A DNA stretch of 64,000 nt from Dolomedes plantarius (lineage: Eukaryota; Arthropoda; Arachnida; Araneae; Dolomedidae), in assembly GCA_907164885.2 (NCBI GenBank), contig OU015501.1:27982132-28046131 (forward strand). The letters are read 5' to 3'. This document shows, piece by piece, positions 11,484 to 23,185 of the stretch. Each line of letters starts with the position of its first letter. The stretch's first letter is position 1. The notes beneath the pieces are model-generated. The model did no database searches and was not told the origin of the DNA. It saw only the letters and a program-made list of their open reading frames with translations. The position numbers and the translations under genes are program-made.

Positions 11484-14280
11484 CGCCTTATTTCAAAACT
11501 GTCCGGTTTATTGGATCTAAGGACAACTTGCGAATTGATTCCTATTATGTCCAAAAACCTAAAAAACAATGAGATTGTCCATCTTCGTGATATGCCGGAT
11601 ACCGTGTAATTGCTTCACATTTGATCGACTACATCAACTCCTGCATTTGTCGTATTGTAATCCAGTACAATCGCTGGTTCACCACGGTTAAATCACGACT
11701 AACAATGAATGGAAAGGAATACAAGGGTCAGAAAATCAGACCTACATTAGAAAGGGTGTAGCTATAAATAGAAACTGCTTAGAACATTCAAACCTTACAT
11801 GCAAAAACAAACCATTAAAAATTACGAAAATGTTGCACTTTGTACACGGGCTTTGTACACGGGCCTGCTGAAAGGTTAAACGATTTTGTGATTTTTAGAC
11901 TACGAGCGATCTACACCCATTCTTTGCTTTACTTTGAGGGCAAAGAAACTTTATACACTGTCTTTATCTTTTATGTCACCTCATAAAAGTGTTTCATAAA
12001 AGAATAAGGAAGAATTTTGTTTATTTTTGTTTGATATAAAAGAAGTGTGACTCTTTGTTTAGAGGATAAGTTTTGTTTTCAAATAAGGAGCAAAAATGGT
12101 TCTGAAAGAGTGCATCATAATGCGAATGGGAAATCTTAAAATCCTTTTAGAAAAACAATACAAACTGATTTTAGAATGTATTGCATGGTGGCGAACTAGA
12201 ATCATTCATCTTAGAGGAGGGGAAGGTGCCCATCTATCGTAGAGGAAAGAGTTTAACAAAGAGCAACTTTGAGCGAAATTACCTTCTAGTAGTTCACTAT
12301 TGGTATGGCCTCAATTATTACTAGAAATTCCTTCTATTTCAGAAGGGCAGCTGTCACACACGCATGACCTCTAATCAATACTAACATGTTTACTAATTTT
12401 CACTCTTTTACCAGAATATCTGCATTTGTATCTGTTAGTTCATTGTCGGTTTTTCATCCTGGCATTTAAACTGCGAAAGAAGCGTAGGTAACTAGAATTC
12501 TTTCATGTAGAATGTTCGGAGAATAATTTCCAATAAAAGAACGAAATCTGACAATAGCCATAAATAAAATTGTTACCATGTGTAAAATTAATATGAATGG
12601 TGATGAAAAGATGTTGAGGGAAATTAAAAGTAGATGATTAAAGACAAATTACTTTGTAGGGTAGATTTTGTTACTGGGCTGCCGTGAGGGGTAGGAGGTA
12701 AAACCCCTGGCATTACTCCATAGAAGGAATCTTGTAAGTGAAGTCAAAACCTCATAGGATTGATACCCAAAACTGAGGAGATGGCCTCCTTAGAAATTTT
12801 CTTAATCCGTTACTCTTTTGCTTCACTCTGGTAACAGAGTGACACATATTACGGCAGTCAGTATAAATATCTGCCACAGAGTGTAATGAAAGTAAAGGGC
12901 TTCATTCTGATCTGATCATTAACTATTTCAGATTAACAAAGGTTTTCCGTGCTTAGAGTCACATAGTGATGAAATACAATGTCTCACTAAAATGATAGGA
13001 CGCATACCTTTCGTAATGATATCCCAATCAAATGATTATAACACAAAAGTATTTTAATGTATTGCGTATTACCTTTACTTTTGCTGGTACTTTAGATCTG
13101 TAGAATATTTCACAAAAATAATAGAGTAAGAACAGAATATAGATATTCAAGTACAAACTAGGGTAAAAATAGTCCAGAAAAGTGAGCGGGTGTGTACCGT
13201 TTAATCACATAAAAGTCAAAACGCTTATTTTATAAGGCCTTCTATAAAGTTTAATTGGATAAACAGCATTTAGAACATGATTTATCCTTTTCAGTAAGGA
13301 TTCTATTCATTTTAATTTCCATTCATTGCTCTATTTTGTTCCACGAGCTTTAGGTTACTAACTAAAATAGTTGTTTTGAAGATATGTTTTGATGTTGACG
13401 TCTAGACTACAAATATGTTGTTTGTGATTTATATCTGGAGATTGAAATGATGTTTTAATGATTAAACAGCAGCCAGAGTCATTATTATGCTTTGGGCCAT
13501 CGTCTAAGAAGAATGTGAAAATATTTTTTAGGCAAAGTTTAGGGGATGGTGATTTTAATTTCCACTTTTAAAATGTCAAGATATTGCAAATGATTCAGGA
13601 TATCATTATAAATTCAATTGACAAACCTCACCGTACCACAGTACCTCCCCTGTATCATGATATACTCTTAGAATTTAGTACTGTCTTCAAGACGCTTCCC
13701 CAGATGACCTTGATTGATGCCTTTTTATGAACATCTGAACAAAAATGTAAATAAGCTCTTGTCAGCTTAGTCCGGTGTTCAAAGTGTTTATTTTTCACAA
13801 ATACAGCAGGAGAAGATGTAGAATTTTGTTTCTTTCCTTGAACGTCGAATTTTTCTATGCAATTCGAATATAGTATGTAGGGTATCTGATTATTCGTCTC
13901 TGGTGTAACGTTTTGGGAAGTGAATTTTCATAAAGATAACTGTTGAAGGTTTAAATTAACCATTTTAGTAATTTCCCTTCAAAACTTTTCGCTTTCTAAA
14001 GGCAACTTGAATTTCCAACGAAGTTTCCTTATGTGAATTAGTCATGACAAGAAAACTTCTACGAAAATTCTATTGAATATTACTCTGCATGTGAGAAGCA
14101 TTTCAGTCGACCAGCTACGATCCGCAGTTGAACAAACAGTCCATAGCCTGCAGATTTTACATCTACAAGAAGGGAACCATATTGAGCAGCATTCCCTGCG
14201 TCGGTAAGGTGTTTGTCACGTGAAAGTTTGGTACGTTCAAATAAAATGTGTTTTTTTTGTATTTCAAGTATATTGGCTAG
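11484..14280. other. AT-rich DNA, no gene recognised
   Basis: No coding motif, tRNA-like element or long inverted repeat was found across this stretch. Confidence 0.5.
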
Positions 14281-14476
14281 GTGATGCCTCAATGGCTAGG
14301 GCGCTGGAATTCGGTTCAGTTTCTGTGGGTTCCAGTCCCATTGTTGGTATGGATGTTTGTAGCCGTTCGGAATCGGCTTTAAACTGTAGGTCCCGGTCTA
14401 ATTAACTCTCGTGTAGCAAAAAGTTGATCCAAACGTTTATCCAATCGTAGCGCTCCAAACCAAACCAAACCAAATC
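14281..14476 (+). repeat. tRNA-derived SINE, copy 2, with (CAAAC)n tail
   Basis: An A-box-like TGGCTAGGGCGCTGG near 14292 and a B-box GGGTTCCAGTCCC near 14328 form a tRNA-like head. The body matches copy 1 (GGATGTTTGTAGCCG, CGGCTTTAAACTGTAGGT, CTCTCGTGTAGCAAA). The 3' end is a short CCAAA-type repeat (14456-14476), the kind of simple tail SINEs carry. Confidence 0.75.
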
Positions 14477-14562
14477 AGCATATATCCAGTTGTACAACGC
14501 CGTCTATCCGGGATTTCAGGAGCTAAATATTTTTTCGCGTAATCCGTATCCCCAGGTGTTAT

Positions 14563-14568
14563 CTATCT

Positions 14569-14599
<31 letters not shown>

Positions 14600-15669
14600 T
14601 GAAGTGCCACTGAATTAGGGATACCTACCAAGTAACGAGTTGGGCCTTCCCTGGCCTTGATAACGGCTGCCACACGACGAGGCATAGATTCAACAAATTT
14701 CTGGAAACGTTCCACGGGAATGGAGTGCCAAATATTGGCTAAAGCTGTCCATAATTCAGTAAGGTTCTTTGGTGCTGTGTGATGGCCTTTCACGCCTTGT
14801 TCCAAAACATCCCAAAGATGCTTAATAGGATTTAAGTCTGGGCTTCTAGGTGGCCAATTCATGACAAAGAAGTCAGAGGAATGCTCATCCAACCAGCCAG
14901 TAGCCAACCGGGAATTGTGAGAGGTACAGTTGTCTTGCTGGAAAACTCCATTACCGTGCGGATAACAGAACACCATAAACAGATGGAGGTGATCACCCAG
15001 CAACTCTACGTACCGAATTGCATTGAGGGAGGTTGGTACACGCACCAAAGATCCCAAACTGTGCCACGAAAAAACACCCCAGACCATGAATGAGCCACCA
15101 TGCCCTTGTACAGTTCCAGCCAGGCATGCAGTATCCATGGCTTCATGAGCCTGACGCCATATTCTCAGCCTCCCGTCGGCGTTAAGTAGTCGGAATCGAG
15201 ACTCATCACTCCATACTACTCGTTTCCAGTCCTCTACACTCCAGTCTCTGTGCTCTCTTGCCCAGGTAAGACGTGCAGCCCGATGGCGAGTATAGAGCAA
15301 TGGTACTCTCGTAGGTCGACGGCTCCCGAAACCCATACGGTGAAGCGAGCGTTGCACAGTCCGTGTACTGACTGTACGACTGCCACCGTCATTAAACTGG
15401 GTGGTAATTTGAGCTAATGTTTGGCTTCGCTGGCTACGTACAATACGCCTGAGCCGTCTCTCACCACGCACTGTCAAGGCTAATTGTCCTTTGCAGTTTG
15501 CCCGATCGCTAGTTTTTTCTCCACCATCCATGTATTCTTGGTATACTCTTGACACTGTCGACCTTGAAAATCCTAGCTGTCTGACGATTTCGGAAATTGA
15601 ATGGCCCATGCGTCGCGCCCCTACGATTTGTCCGCGATCGAAGGCGTCTAAATCAGGCAGTTTACCCTT
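14563..15669 (-). pseudogene. DD36E transposase with lost start, lost stop and E-to-K catalytic change
   Basis: The frame is open from upstream of 15609 through the element. The family start seen in copy 3 (MGKLSDLD) reads AAG at 15667-15669 here, so the first usable Met is at 15607-15609. Domains: N-terminal HTH (SEIVRQLGFSRSTVSRVYQEY, residues 6-26), second HTH/linker with TVSTRTVQRSLHRMGF (80-94), first catalytic Asp in VVWSDESRF (D135), second in FQQDNCTSH (D226). The third position, Glu in NPIEHLW of copy 3, is Lys (NPIKHLW, K263, codon complement of 14821-14823). The usual TAG after GPTRY is TTG (complement of 14629-14631). Translation therefore runs through the terminal repeat into the TA tract and gives an (IY)n tail. 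It is nearly full length but should be catalytically dead. Confidence 0.85.
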
Positions 15670-15816
15670 ACTGGAAATTCCAACAACTAATTCAGAACAA
15701 CCACAGTACGCGCTATATATACAGTTACCACAGCGCCCTCACTTGCGCATACATGATGCGCAGCGCTAAACAATTTGCATAGGCTTTGCTATCCCTAATT
15801 CAGTGGCACTTCAGTG
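14597..15816 (-). mobile_element. Tc1/mariner DD36E element, copy 1
   Basis: Both ends carry the same 27-bp inverted repeat beginning CACTGAAGTGCCACTGAATT. The element is 1220 bp, flanked by TA, and sits in a (TA)n tract (14568-14596 and 15817-15832). It carries one transposase reading frame on the minus strand. Copies 2 (46837-47828) and 3 (60460-61681) share ends and coding sequence. By counting, 36 residues separate the second Asp from the catalytic Glu position. That spacing matches the DD36E branch of Tc1/mariner rather than classical DD34E. Confidence 0.9.
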
Positions 15817-16244
15817 TATATATATATATATGAATGAGGAATTTAACTTTGAATATAAAGAATTTGAAGATAAATAAAAGAAAAGTTTTTAGAATCCAAA
15901 ATACGAAAGATGACGAAAATCACAAAAATAAGTGCTGATAAAGTTAAATGCTAATTATTCCTTCCCAGTAGTACTGACATTATATAATGCACTGATATTC
16001 CGTTTAATGGCTTTGTTGACAAAACAAAACGGTGATTAGACATTTTTCATTAAAACCTTTTCTGAATTTTACCCCTTTTCATGTTTTGTATTAAAGCTGT
16101 AATTTATTTTTGGTTTTTATCCTCTTTTATAGAAAAGGGACATGTTTATGCCTTACTATCCCATATCATATCCGAAATAGGGTTTATTTACTCAACATAT
16201 TACTTTACCAGCTTTAACTATACAAGTTGGGCTACGTACAGGTC

Positions 16245-16700
16245 AAGAAGGTGAGCATGCAAGCTGCTGAGTTCAGCTGAATTGACTGATTTGGAGCGTG
16301 GAATTATGAAGGATGCCACATTAGCAAGACCTCATATGTGATATCTCACTCATTCAGTGAATTTCTATTTATCCTTACTTCTCCCAAGCTTTTCAAAGCA
16401 TACCCTACTGATAGCCCTACTGATACCCCCATGATAGCTTTTCAAAGCATACCGTACAAAAATTACTTTCGATCCTTTCTCATACCTATGTGATAAATAG
16501 AGGTAACGTGCTTCACAATCCTCCATTCTCAAAAACTACTGAATTCGATCGGTACTGAGAAACGTTAGGCATTAGACACTCTATGTTGTCATATATTCCT
16601 AATATTCTTCTTTTTTTTCAGATACCGCACCAAAGTAAAAGAGAATACTGGTTTTCATAGAGCCGCAGCAGGAAACTGACATTCGCCACTGTCACAGGTC
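16245..16700 (+). pseudogene. Very decayed Tc1-like N-terminal fragment
   Basis: A possible N-terminus AELTDLERG near 16277 changes frame into YEGCHISKTSYVIS, which resembles the HTH start of Tc1 transposases (ERGxIVGCHLSKKS). About 300 bp downstream, TGFHRAAAGN near 16652 resembles the GFHxRAAAHKP block of the same family. The order and strand fit, but the sequence between is not recognisable. This is inference from short motifs only. Confidence 0.35.
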
Positions 16701-16917
16701 GCAATAATCCTTAGTGAGAGCTCCAGGACTAATCTTGAGATAATATGGAAGAGAAATGCTGGACAGGGATTGGCATGGTACAAGTATCATATAATCTTAA
16801 CTCTAAACTGGTGAAAACCAATCCTGTGAGAAAATGAGCCAAAGTTCATAACTGCATCTGTCAGATGACCGAACTCGGAAGCGGGGTAGGACTTCTTGTC
16901 TGTCTTGTTATGACAAT

Positions 16918-17118
16918 AGCGCCCTTTACACGTACGTTCTTTCCCGCGCGATTGAGTGCACGTGTGAAGGTGTCGGAGAGGAAGGGAAAGCTGCTTTGGA
17001 GCGTACTGCAAGTTTTCCCTTTGCGCAATCCCGTACGCTCTTTTGCGAGTGATTGGAGCGGGCACGCTATCCTGCACGCTCCAAGCACTCGCGAAAGAAC
17101 GTACGTGTAAAGGACGCT
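16918..17118. mobile_element. Foldback MITE, AAT-flanked, single copy
   Basis: It is the same family as 11203-11480. Ends AGCGCCCTTTACACGTACG and ACGTACGTGTAAAGGACGCT are inverted, with AAT on both outer sides (16915-16917 and 17119-17121). Internal GTGCACGTGTGAAGGTGTCG is shared with the first copy. It has no coding capacity. Confidence 0.75.
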
Positions 17119-17227
17119 AATGAAGGTGGATAGAGATAGTTATATTATGGGATGGTATTCGTGACATAGGCCAGTTACTGGTTATTAACAAAGGCACCAT
17201 AAATTCTTGGCTAAATCTAGACAGTTA

Positions 17228-18468
17228 CACTGCTGGCCACCCAAATTGCAACATCAAGAAAGACAAGAGATATCACAACAAAATTTATTTTGTAGATAAC
17301 ATGTTGACCAAGTATCAAATGATTATATTTATAGACTTCTGTGAAGTGTGGTTCCTGCCAAAATCAGTAGCCAGAATAGCCGCCATTGTTGGAGATCACC
17401 GCTGCCACACGCCTCGGCATTGATTCAAGGAGACTTTGGATGAGTTCTTGGGGTACAGCAGACCAAGCAGCTTCCACACGTTGCCAAAGTTGATCTGCTG
17501 TGGCAGCTGGGGATGGAATCTGGGTCAATCGTAGAGCAACCATGGACCACATGTTTTCTATCGGTGAAAGATCCGGAGAGCGAGGTGGCCAGGGAAGCAA
17601 TTCAATCTGCCGATTGACGAAGAACCGTTGGACAATGCGTGCCACGTGTGGTCGCGCATTATCCTGTTGAAATATGGCTGTGGGCAAGCCCTGAAGGTAA
17701 GGAAGGACAACTGGCTCCAACACCTCGGAGATGTAGCGCTGGCTGTTTAAAGTACCGGCAATGCGTACTAGAGGTGTGCTAGAGTGATATCCAATACCGC
17801 CCCATACCATAATACCCGGTGCAGGACCAGTGTGGCGGTGCATAACGCAGCTGTTCAACATCCTCTCTTCACGGTGTCTCCAGACTCGAATGCGACCATC
17901 GTGGTGTTGCAGACAGAAGCGTGACTCGTCAGTAAAGACAATTTCATTCCATTCTGCCGTCCACATCCTTCTGTCATCGCACCATTGGCGGCGGGGACGT
18001 CTGTGGTTCTGCGTCAAGGGTAGACAAAGCAATGGACGTCTTGCTGACAGACCACTCTGCATCCAACCCTCCTGCATCCAACGATCACATATCCACAGTT
18101 ACAGTTGTTTGGTTTCGTCCAACACGACTACCGATTTCCCTGAAAGATAATCCACAATCTCGGTAGGCCACTATCCTTCCTCTGTCGAACTCGGATACTT
18201 GATCAAAAGATGATCGCTGTTTTCGACGAGGCATAATTGATCGTTTTTTTTTGAAAAAACCACAAGAAAAACACAATTGCCGAACTTGAAATCGTCGAAA
18301 TCTCCAAGCCTTAAATAGCGCTTTGAAGTAGCGCCACAGGCGCGCGTGATATGCGTCTGCGCTGAAATTCTAATCTTTTGCATATCTCACCTCCGCTAAT
18401 GCATGTTGTAAATTTCATGTTATTTGCATGTTTCCTTCAGGGTGTTGCATTTACAGTGGCCAGCAGTG
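17228..18468 (-). mobile_element. Tc1-like DD34E element, copy A (deleted)
   Basis: Inverted ends begin CACTGCTGGCCAC at 17228 and end with the inverse at 18468; TA flanks both (17226-17227 and 18469-18470). The length is 1241 bp, against 1409 bp for copy B at 36669-38077. Most of the difference is a single gap of about 170 bp in the N-terminal part of the gene. Sequence identity to copy B is high, so both are fairly recent. Confidence 0.9.
17364..18234 (-). pseudogene. DD34E Tc1 transposase, internal deletion and frameshift
   Basis: It starts at an ATG (complement of 18232-18234) with MPRRKQRSSFDQVSEFDRG, the HTH N-terminus. The family start is intact here, unlike in copy B. A frameshift after GRNQTTV leads to a stop near 18085. 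About 56 codons of the second HTH region (RLRSHPPQ through TIRRRLQ in copy B) are missing. The catalytic part is then open from 18077 to 17364. It has VFTDESRF, FQQDNARPH and PDLSPIENMW with all three acidic residues kept and 34 residues between the second Asp and the Glu, ending GGYSGY. It cannot make a full DNA-binding domain. Confidence 0.85.
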
Positions 18469-18470
18469 TA

Positions 18471-19444
18471 TATTTTTCAAACATTGAATGAGTATTTTAG
18501 GAAGGTCTCCTCTACGAGAAAGGAAATGCATCATGTCGCAGCATCTTTTGATTTCTTACGGACGTTTGGAGGATATGGGAATAGGATATTCAGACTGAGA
18601 AGTCAGAACCACGTAAAGAATGCTACTTAACATTATTGCGATGAATAGCAGAAGAGTGTATGGGCGCAAACACTACACAAGAAAAAAAGTCAAATTTGTG
18701 AAGATGTTAAAGGCCGAGAGTAAGACAAACTGACATAATAATGACAAAATTTCGGTTGAGAGTTTGCTCTACGAATTTAGGATCGTTGTAGAAGCCAAAG
18801 GTTTCATCACCAGAAACTAGAAAAATGATAAATGATACATTTGTTAGACAATCAGCTTTTCAAAAATAATTGCAGGGTAATTCTTGCACTTCAGCTCATT
18901 GAACAGTAGATGATTTAGAGTATTTAGGTCGAAATCTATTTATTCCATACTAATTTTTACTTGCCGCAGAGACACAGCTTTGCTATGGAATCTGAAACCA
19001 TAGTTCCAGAAACCAGCCCAGGAACAAAACTAATAACTACATTCCAGACTGAGTGGTGTTATATGTCTTATACCGCTGTATAAGAAAATTTCTTCCATTC
19101 TTATAAAAGCGCGGTACTTGGAGGATTTCATCAAGCCCAACAATGAACAATTGATATGGGATCATAGATTTATTAGTAGTCAAGTGCTTTCACATGGGTA
19201 CTAAATAGATTAAAGAAGGATAATAAATTCATCATATTGCCTTAGCAAACGTCGAAATAAGTTACCTCATCCAATATTAGGATAATTGGACTCCCGCATC
19301 TTTTGTCTAATTGTCAAATACTATCAAGATGGCGACTGAATTTGAGTATCATTGTATCATCGGCAAGTTTTAATATTAAATGAGGTAAAAAGTGTATCCT
19401 CATGTATTAGACAGAATCAAGAAATTATTTTAAACCTCTTTACC
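18471..19444. other. AT-rich DNA, nothing recognised
   Basis: No coding or repeat signature could be supported. Confidence 0.5.
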
Positions 19445-19660
19445 GCTCACATGGTATAGTGGTTAGCATCGTAAGCTTCCATGCAGTGGGCTTGGGTTCA
19501 AATCCCGAGTAAGGCTTGGACGTTCCCGTGTTGTTCCCTGATATACCCCTGCAATACTGGCTCACTTAAATGGTGCTCACGTAATAAAGTAGCCAACAAT
19601 ATTTCACCGTGTTGATGGGGCAAATGTCTTCAAGAGTGAAGTGAGTGCCGCACTGGAGAA
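19445..19660 (+). repeat. tRNA-derived SINE-like element (second family)
   Basis: A strong A-box (ATGGTATAGTGGTTAG, 19451-19466) and B-box (GGGTTCAAATCCC, 19494-19506) lie at tRNA-like spacing. They are followed by about 150 bp of moderately GC-rich unique sequence up to about 19660. The acceptor stem does not pair (CCGCTCA against GTAAGGC), so this is not a working tRNA. The head differs from the SINE family at 6335 and 14281. Confidence 0.6.
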
Positions 19661-22600
19661 ACTAAATTATACCTTCCAACAATTATTTTCCTAAGACAGA
19701 AACTGAGTAAACGTCAGAGGCAATCTGGATCTCTTTGTTAAAAATTATTTAAAGAAAAACATTTAAGCCTTTAAATCAACACATTATAGCTTTTTTCGCA
19801 AATTAGAAAAATATTTTATTAGACCGTAATAACAGATACTGTCCTTAATTGTGTTAAATAGTAAAGAATAGAGGTAATTTCACCGAAATTAATCATAAAT
19901 AATCTCCTGTTCCAAAGTTATTATTTTAAGGGTTAACGTCATAATAAGATGTCTTATAAACTTGTATATTTAACTAAACAGTACTTTTCTCATTTTTTAA
20001 TACTTTTTTTTGTTATATATCTATAATGTTTGGGAAATAAGGAAGTAGAAAGGTGTTGAATGCTTGATATATGGTGTAATTCATCCTTGTAGCCATATTA
20101 TGTAACTTAGCTAAACTGAACAATATGCATGTACCATGCCCGTAAATCGGCTTATATACATTTTAGCACGTGTTAAGTTTCCATTAAATATTAGATTAGA
20201 TATTATATACTCCAAAACTTTTGGAAATTAATATCTTTTTTCCTTGTGTTTGTTAGACTTCATTCTAACGTACAGGAAATTAAAGAAATTGCAAATATAC
20301 TTGTAAAATGATTATTCAAAGAAATTTCAAGCAGCTTCAAAATACAAACATTCAATCAAATTTGTAGATGTGGTTAACAAGTCTTATGCTAACCTTATGT
20401 TAACAAGTCTTATACTAACCTTATGTTAACAAGTCTTATGTTAAGTTTTTCTACCAAGGAGACAATAAGTTATGAATATTTTTTTAACTTAAAAAGTATA
20501 TTTTATATGTCTCTTGCCTATTTAAAGTTTTAAAATGTGTTTAAACATCGGTCGTATAAATCCTGATAAAGCTTGCCTCCTATATATTTAGTTTTCGATT
20601 AATTATCTAGACAATTGAAAAAAACATATAATTATTATTGAAAGTATTGATTCATTAGAAATGGAACCAAACAAAGAATATAATAAAGAACTAAACAAAT
20701 ATTATAAAAACATTGAAGTTAAAAGAAACCATGCTTTTGATACATTTTCAGTAATATAATCAAAAACTACCTCTTCACGAAACTTAAGAAGTTGTCATAT
20801 CTCATTGCAAATTATTTGTTGGCAATATGTGTTATATCCGGTATGCCATTTCTTATTTCTTCCCCCACTTTTACAGTATATAAAAAGACTGTCAGTTGAA
20901 AAGTTTTTTTTAAGTTTCGTCAAACAGAATGTAATCCTAAGGATTGACAAAGATTATGTGACTGACAGATATTAAAGGTTTCTTTTCCCATAATAAACTT
21001 TTTAGGCAAACATCAGTTAGGCATGAAAGTTCCTCAGTGCGGTTTGTAGGGTTGGGATGAGAGTATGAGAAGGAGATACGAAACTTGTGCTTTTTGACAA
21101 TTCAATAGATATAGATCCTTATTACAAGGAAAAAATATATAAATTATCATAATGTATCAGGAAGAATATGGCTCAAATGAAATCAAATGTTATTTAAAAG
21201 GTGATTATTTTTTATTAGTATTCAAATTTTACGGATTTTGTGAACTTGCTTTTAGACCGTTTTGAGTTATTTCATAAGTCGTTTTTTTCAGTGCTTTAAA
21301 TCAAAGTTTTAAGATAAGGAATATGAATGAAAAATACATGACTTTTCTGCTTCATACATAATATGTTATAAGAAAAATATGCAAAGTAAATGAACTTGTT
21401 ATTCTTAGGAAATTTTAAAATCTATAACAACTACAAACACCCCAACAAAATACGAAATAATTGTTGATTTGAGTGGAAAAGCATATACCTTCTTTATAAT
21501 TTGTTAATACACCGTACAGAAAAAAATTAAATAATACGAATAATATTTTACACAATGTTATTAATATAATATGATGTTTCTGTTCCTTAGCATTATAAAA
21601 TTAACTGAAGTATGTAGAAAAAAGACGCCTATTTTATTTATCTGCGCCTAAAAAAGTTATTATTCTGGTATGACGTCCTAGTTTTCTTTAAGGTCTGGCC
21701 CGAACTTCAGAAGATTCCAACCGACGTGGGCTGTTTTTCCTCTTTATTACAAGAAAATTACGACCAGTATGAAGATTAGTAATTTCCTCTTAATTCCTTT
21801 ATGTAGATAATATACATTCAAATGAAATTTATACATTACAACACAAACTAAAAAAACCTGTAACAAAGTTATTAAAAATGAGAATTTTTTTAAAATAAAA
21901 ATGATGCTTTTGAAATTGGTTTTCAAATTGTAAAATATATCGAATGCTAAATAAAATTTCAATTTCATTTCAGTAAATGTGCATTTAATAAAATATTTAA
22001 AAATGCCTTCAGAAGTTTATAAATAATTAAATTTAAAAACAATTATTACAGTGTCTTATTACCCTTTTTAAAATAATGTGCGTATATGCATGCAACATTT
22101 CTTTACTTGTTGTATACTTTTATATTGTTCATAGTCTTGCCATATCAACTTTAGCAAATCAAACATCGGAAAATACGCAAGTTAATACCTCCATGGCTAT
22201 TTCAAAACAATTTTCTTCTCCAGGACTCTTCAGAAGAAATGACGTATTAGCATAGAAACATTCTGACTCCTGTTTTAAAATAGTTAATATTATATGATTT
22301 GAAATAAATCTGTTATTTCGTTTTAAAAGGTGAATATCTGCAGAAGACCAATATTGTAATAAAATACTATAGTTTTCAAGCATCGTATAATCATCGTATG
22401 GTTGACCAATATTTCCTCAACAGTAGGTATCAAAATTTAGTGATTCATCTAACCGGAATATTTAACAAAATGCAACTAGAAGTTACATGTTTTATTCGTT
22501 TACACCCAGTTTATAGTACAAAATTTAAAATGAACAATCGTAAACCATAAATAAACCATACATTTGAAAATGGTGATATTTTTTCTAACAATTGCTGAAG

Positions 22601-23102
22601 TAATACATTTAAATCTTTAACAATATTTACAGATTTTTATATTCATTCAATAATTATTTTAATGTTTGTTATTCTTAACACTTTATGCATTAAAAACATA
22701 ATTATAATGTTCACAACTTTAATACAATAATTCTCTCTTAACCAAAATTGATGAAACTTTTTTTATTCAGAGTTAGTGAATTTTAAACGTAACTCTTTCT
22801 ACCCGGTACTGTATTTATGAACATTCACAGTTTGCGTTCAAAATTTATTTCCTGTTTTATAAAATTTAATAGTAATGAATATTTTTACGATCTTTAATGT
22901 GATATCAGTTCAGCCGCTTCTTCTAAAATATGTTTTTTTTCTGAACTGAAATTTCTAACCGATTTTAAAATTTTTAATCCAACGAAATTTTGCATGTGTT
23001 ATATTTCAGTAAATCTCTGTGATAAAGTATTTTCTTAAGTACCTAGAAAAAAATATCATTAATGTAAAAACCTAAATTTGAAAAGAATATGAATATATTT
23101 TC

Positions 23103-23104
<2 letters not shown>
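19661..23104. other. Very AT-rich DNA, no gene recognised
   Basis: Only the tandem repeat at 20373 stands out. Short open frames at 21747-21968 and 22159-22383 have no recognisable features beyond AT-driven hydrophobic and lysine-rich composition. Confidence 0.5.
20373..20445 (+). repeat. 26-bp tandem repeat, about 3 copies
   Basis: The unit GTTAACAAGTCTTATGCTAA plus CCTTAT starts at 20373, 20399 and 20425. Confidence 0.85.

Positions 23105-23182
<78 letters not shown>
23105..23182. repeat. (TA)n microsatellite, 78 bp
   Basis: Uninterrupted TA dinucleotides. Confidence 0.95.

Positions 23183-23185
<3 letters not shown>

Noticed and set aside
19445..19515. Functional tRNA gene
   Set aside because: The A and B boxes are good but the acceptor stem does not pair and the sequence continues as a SINE-like body.
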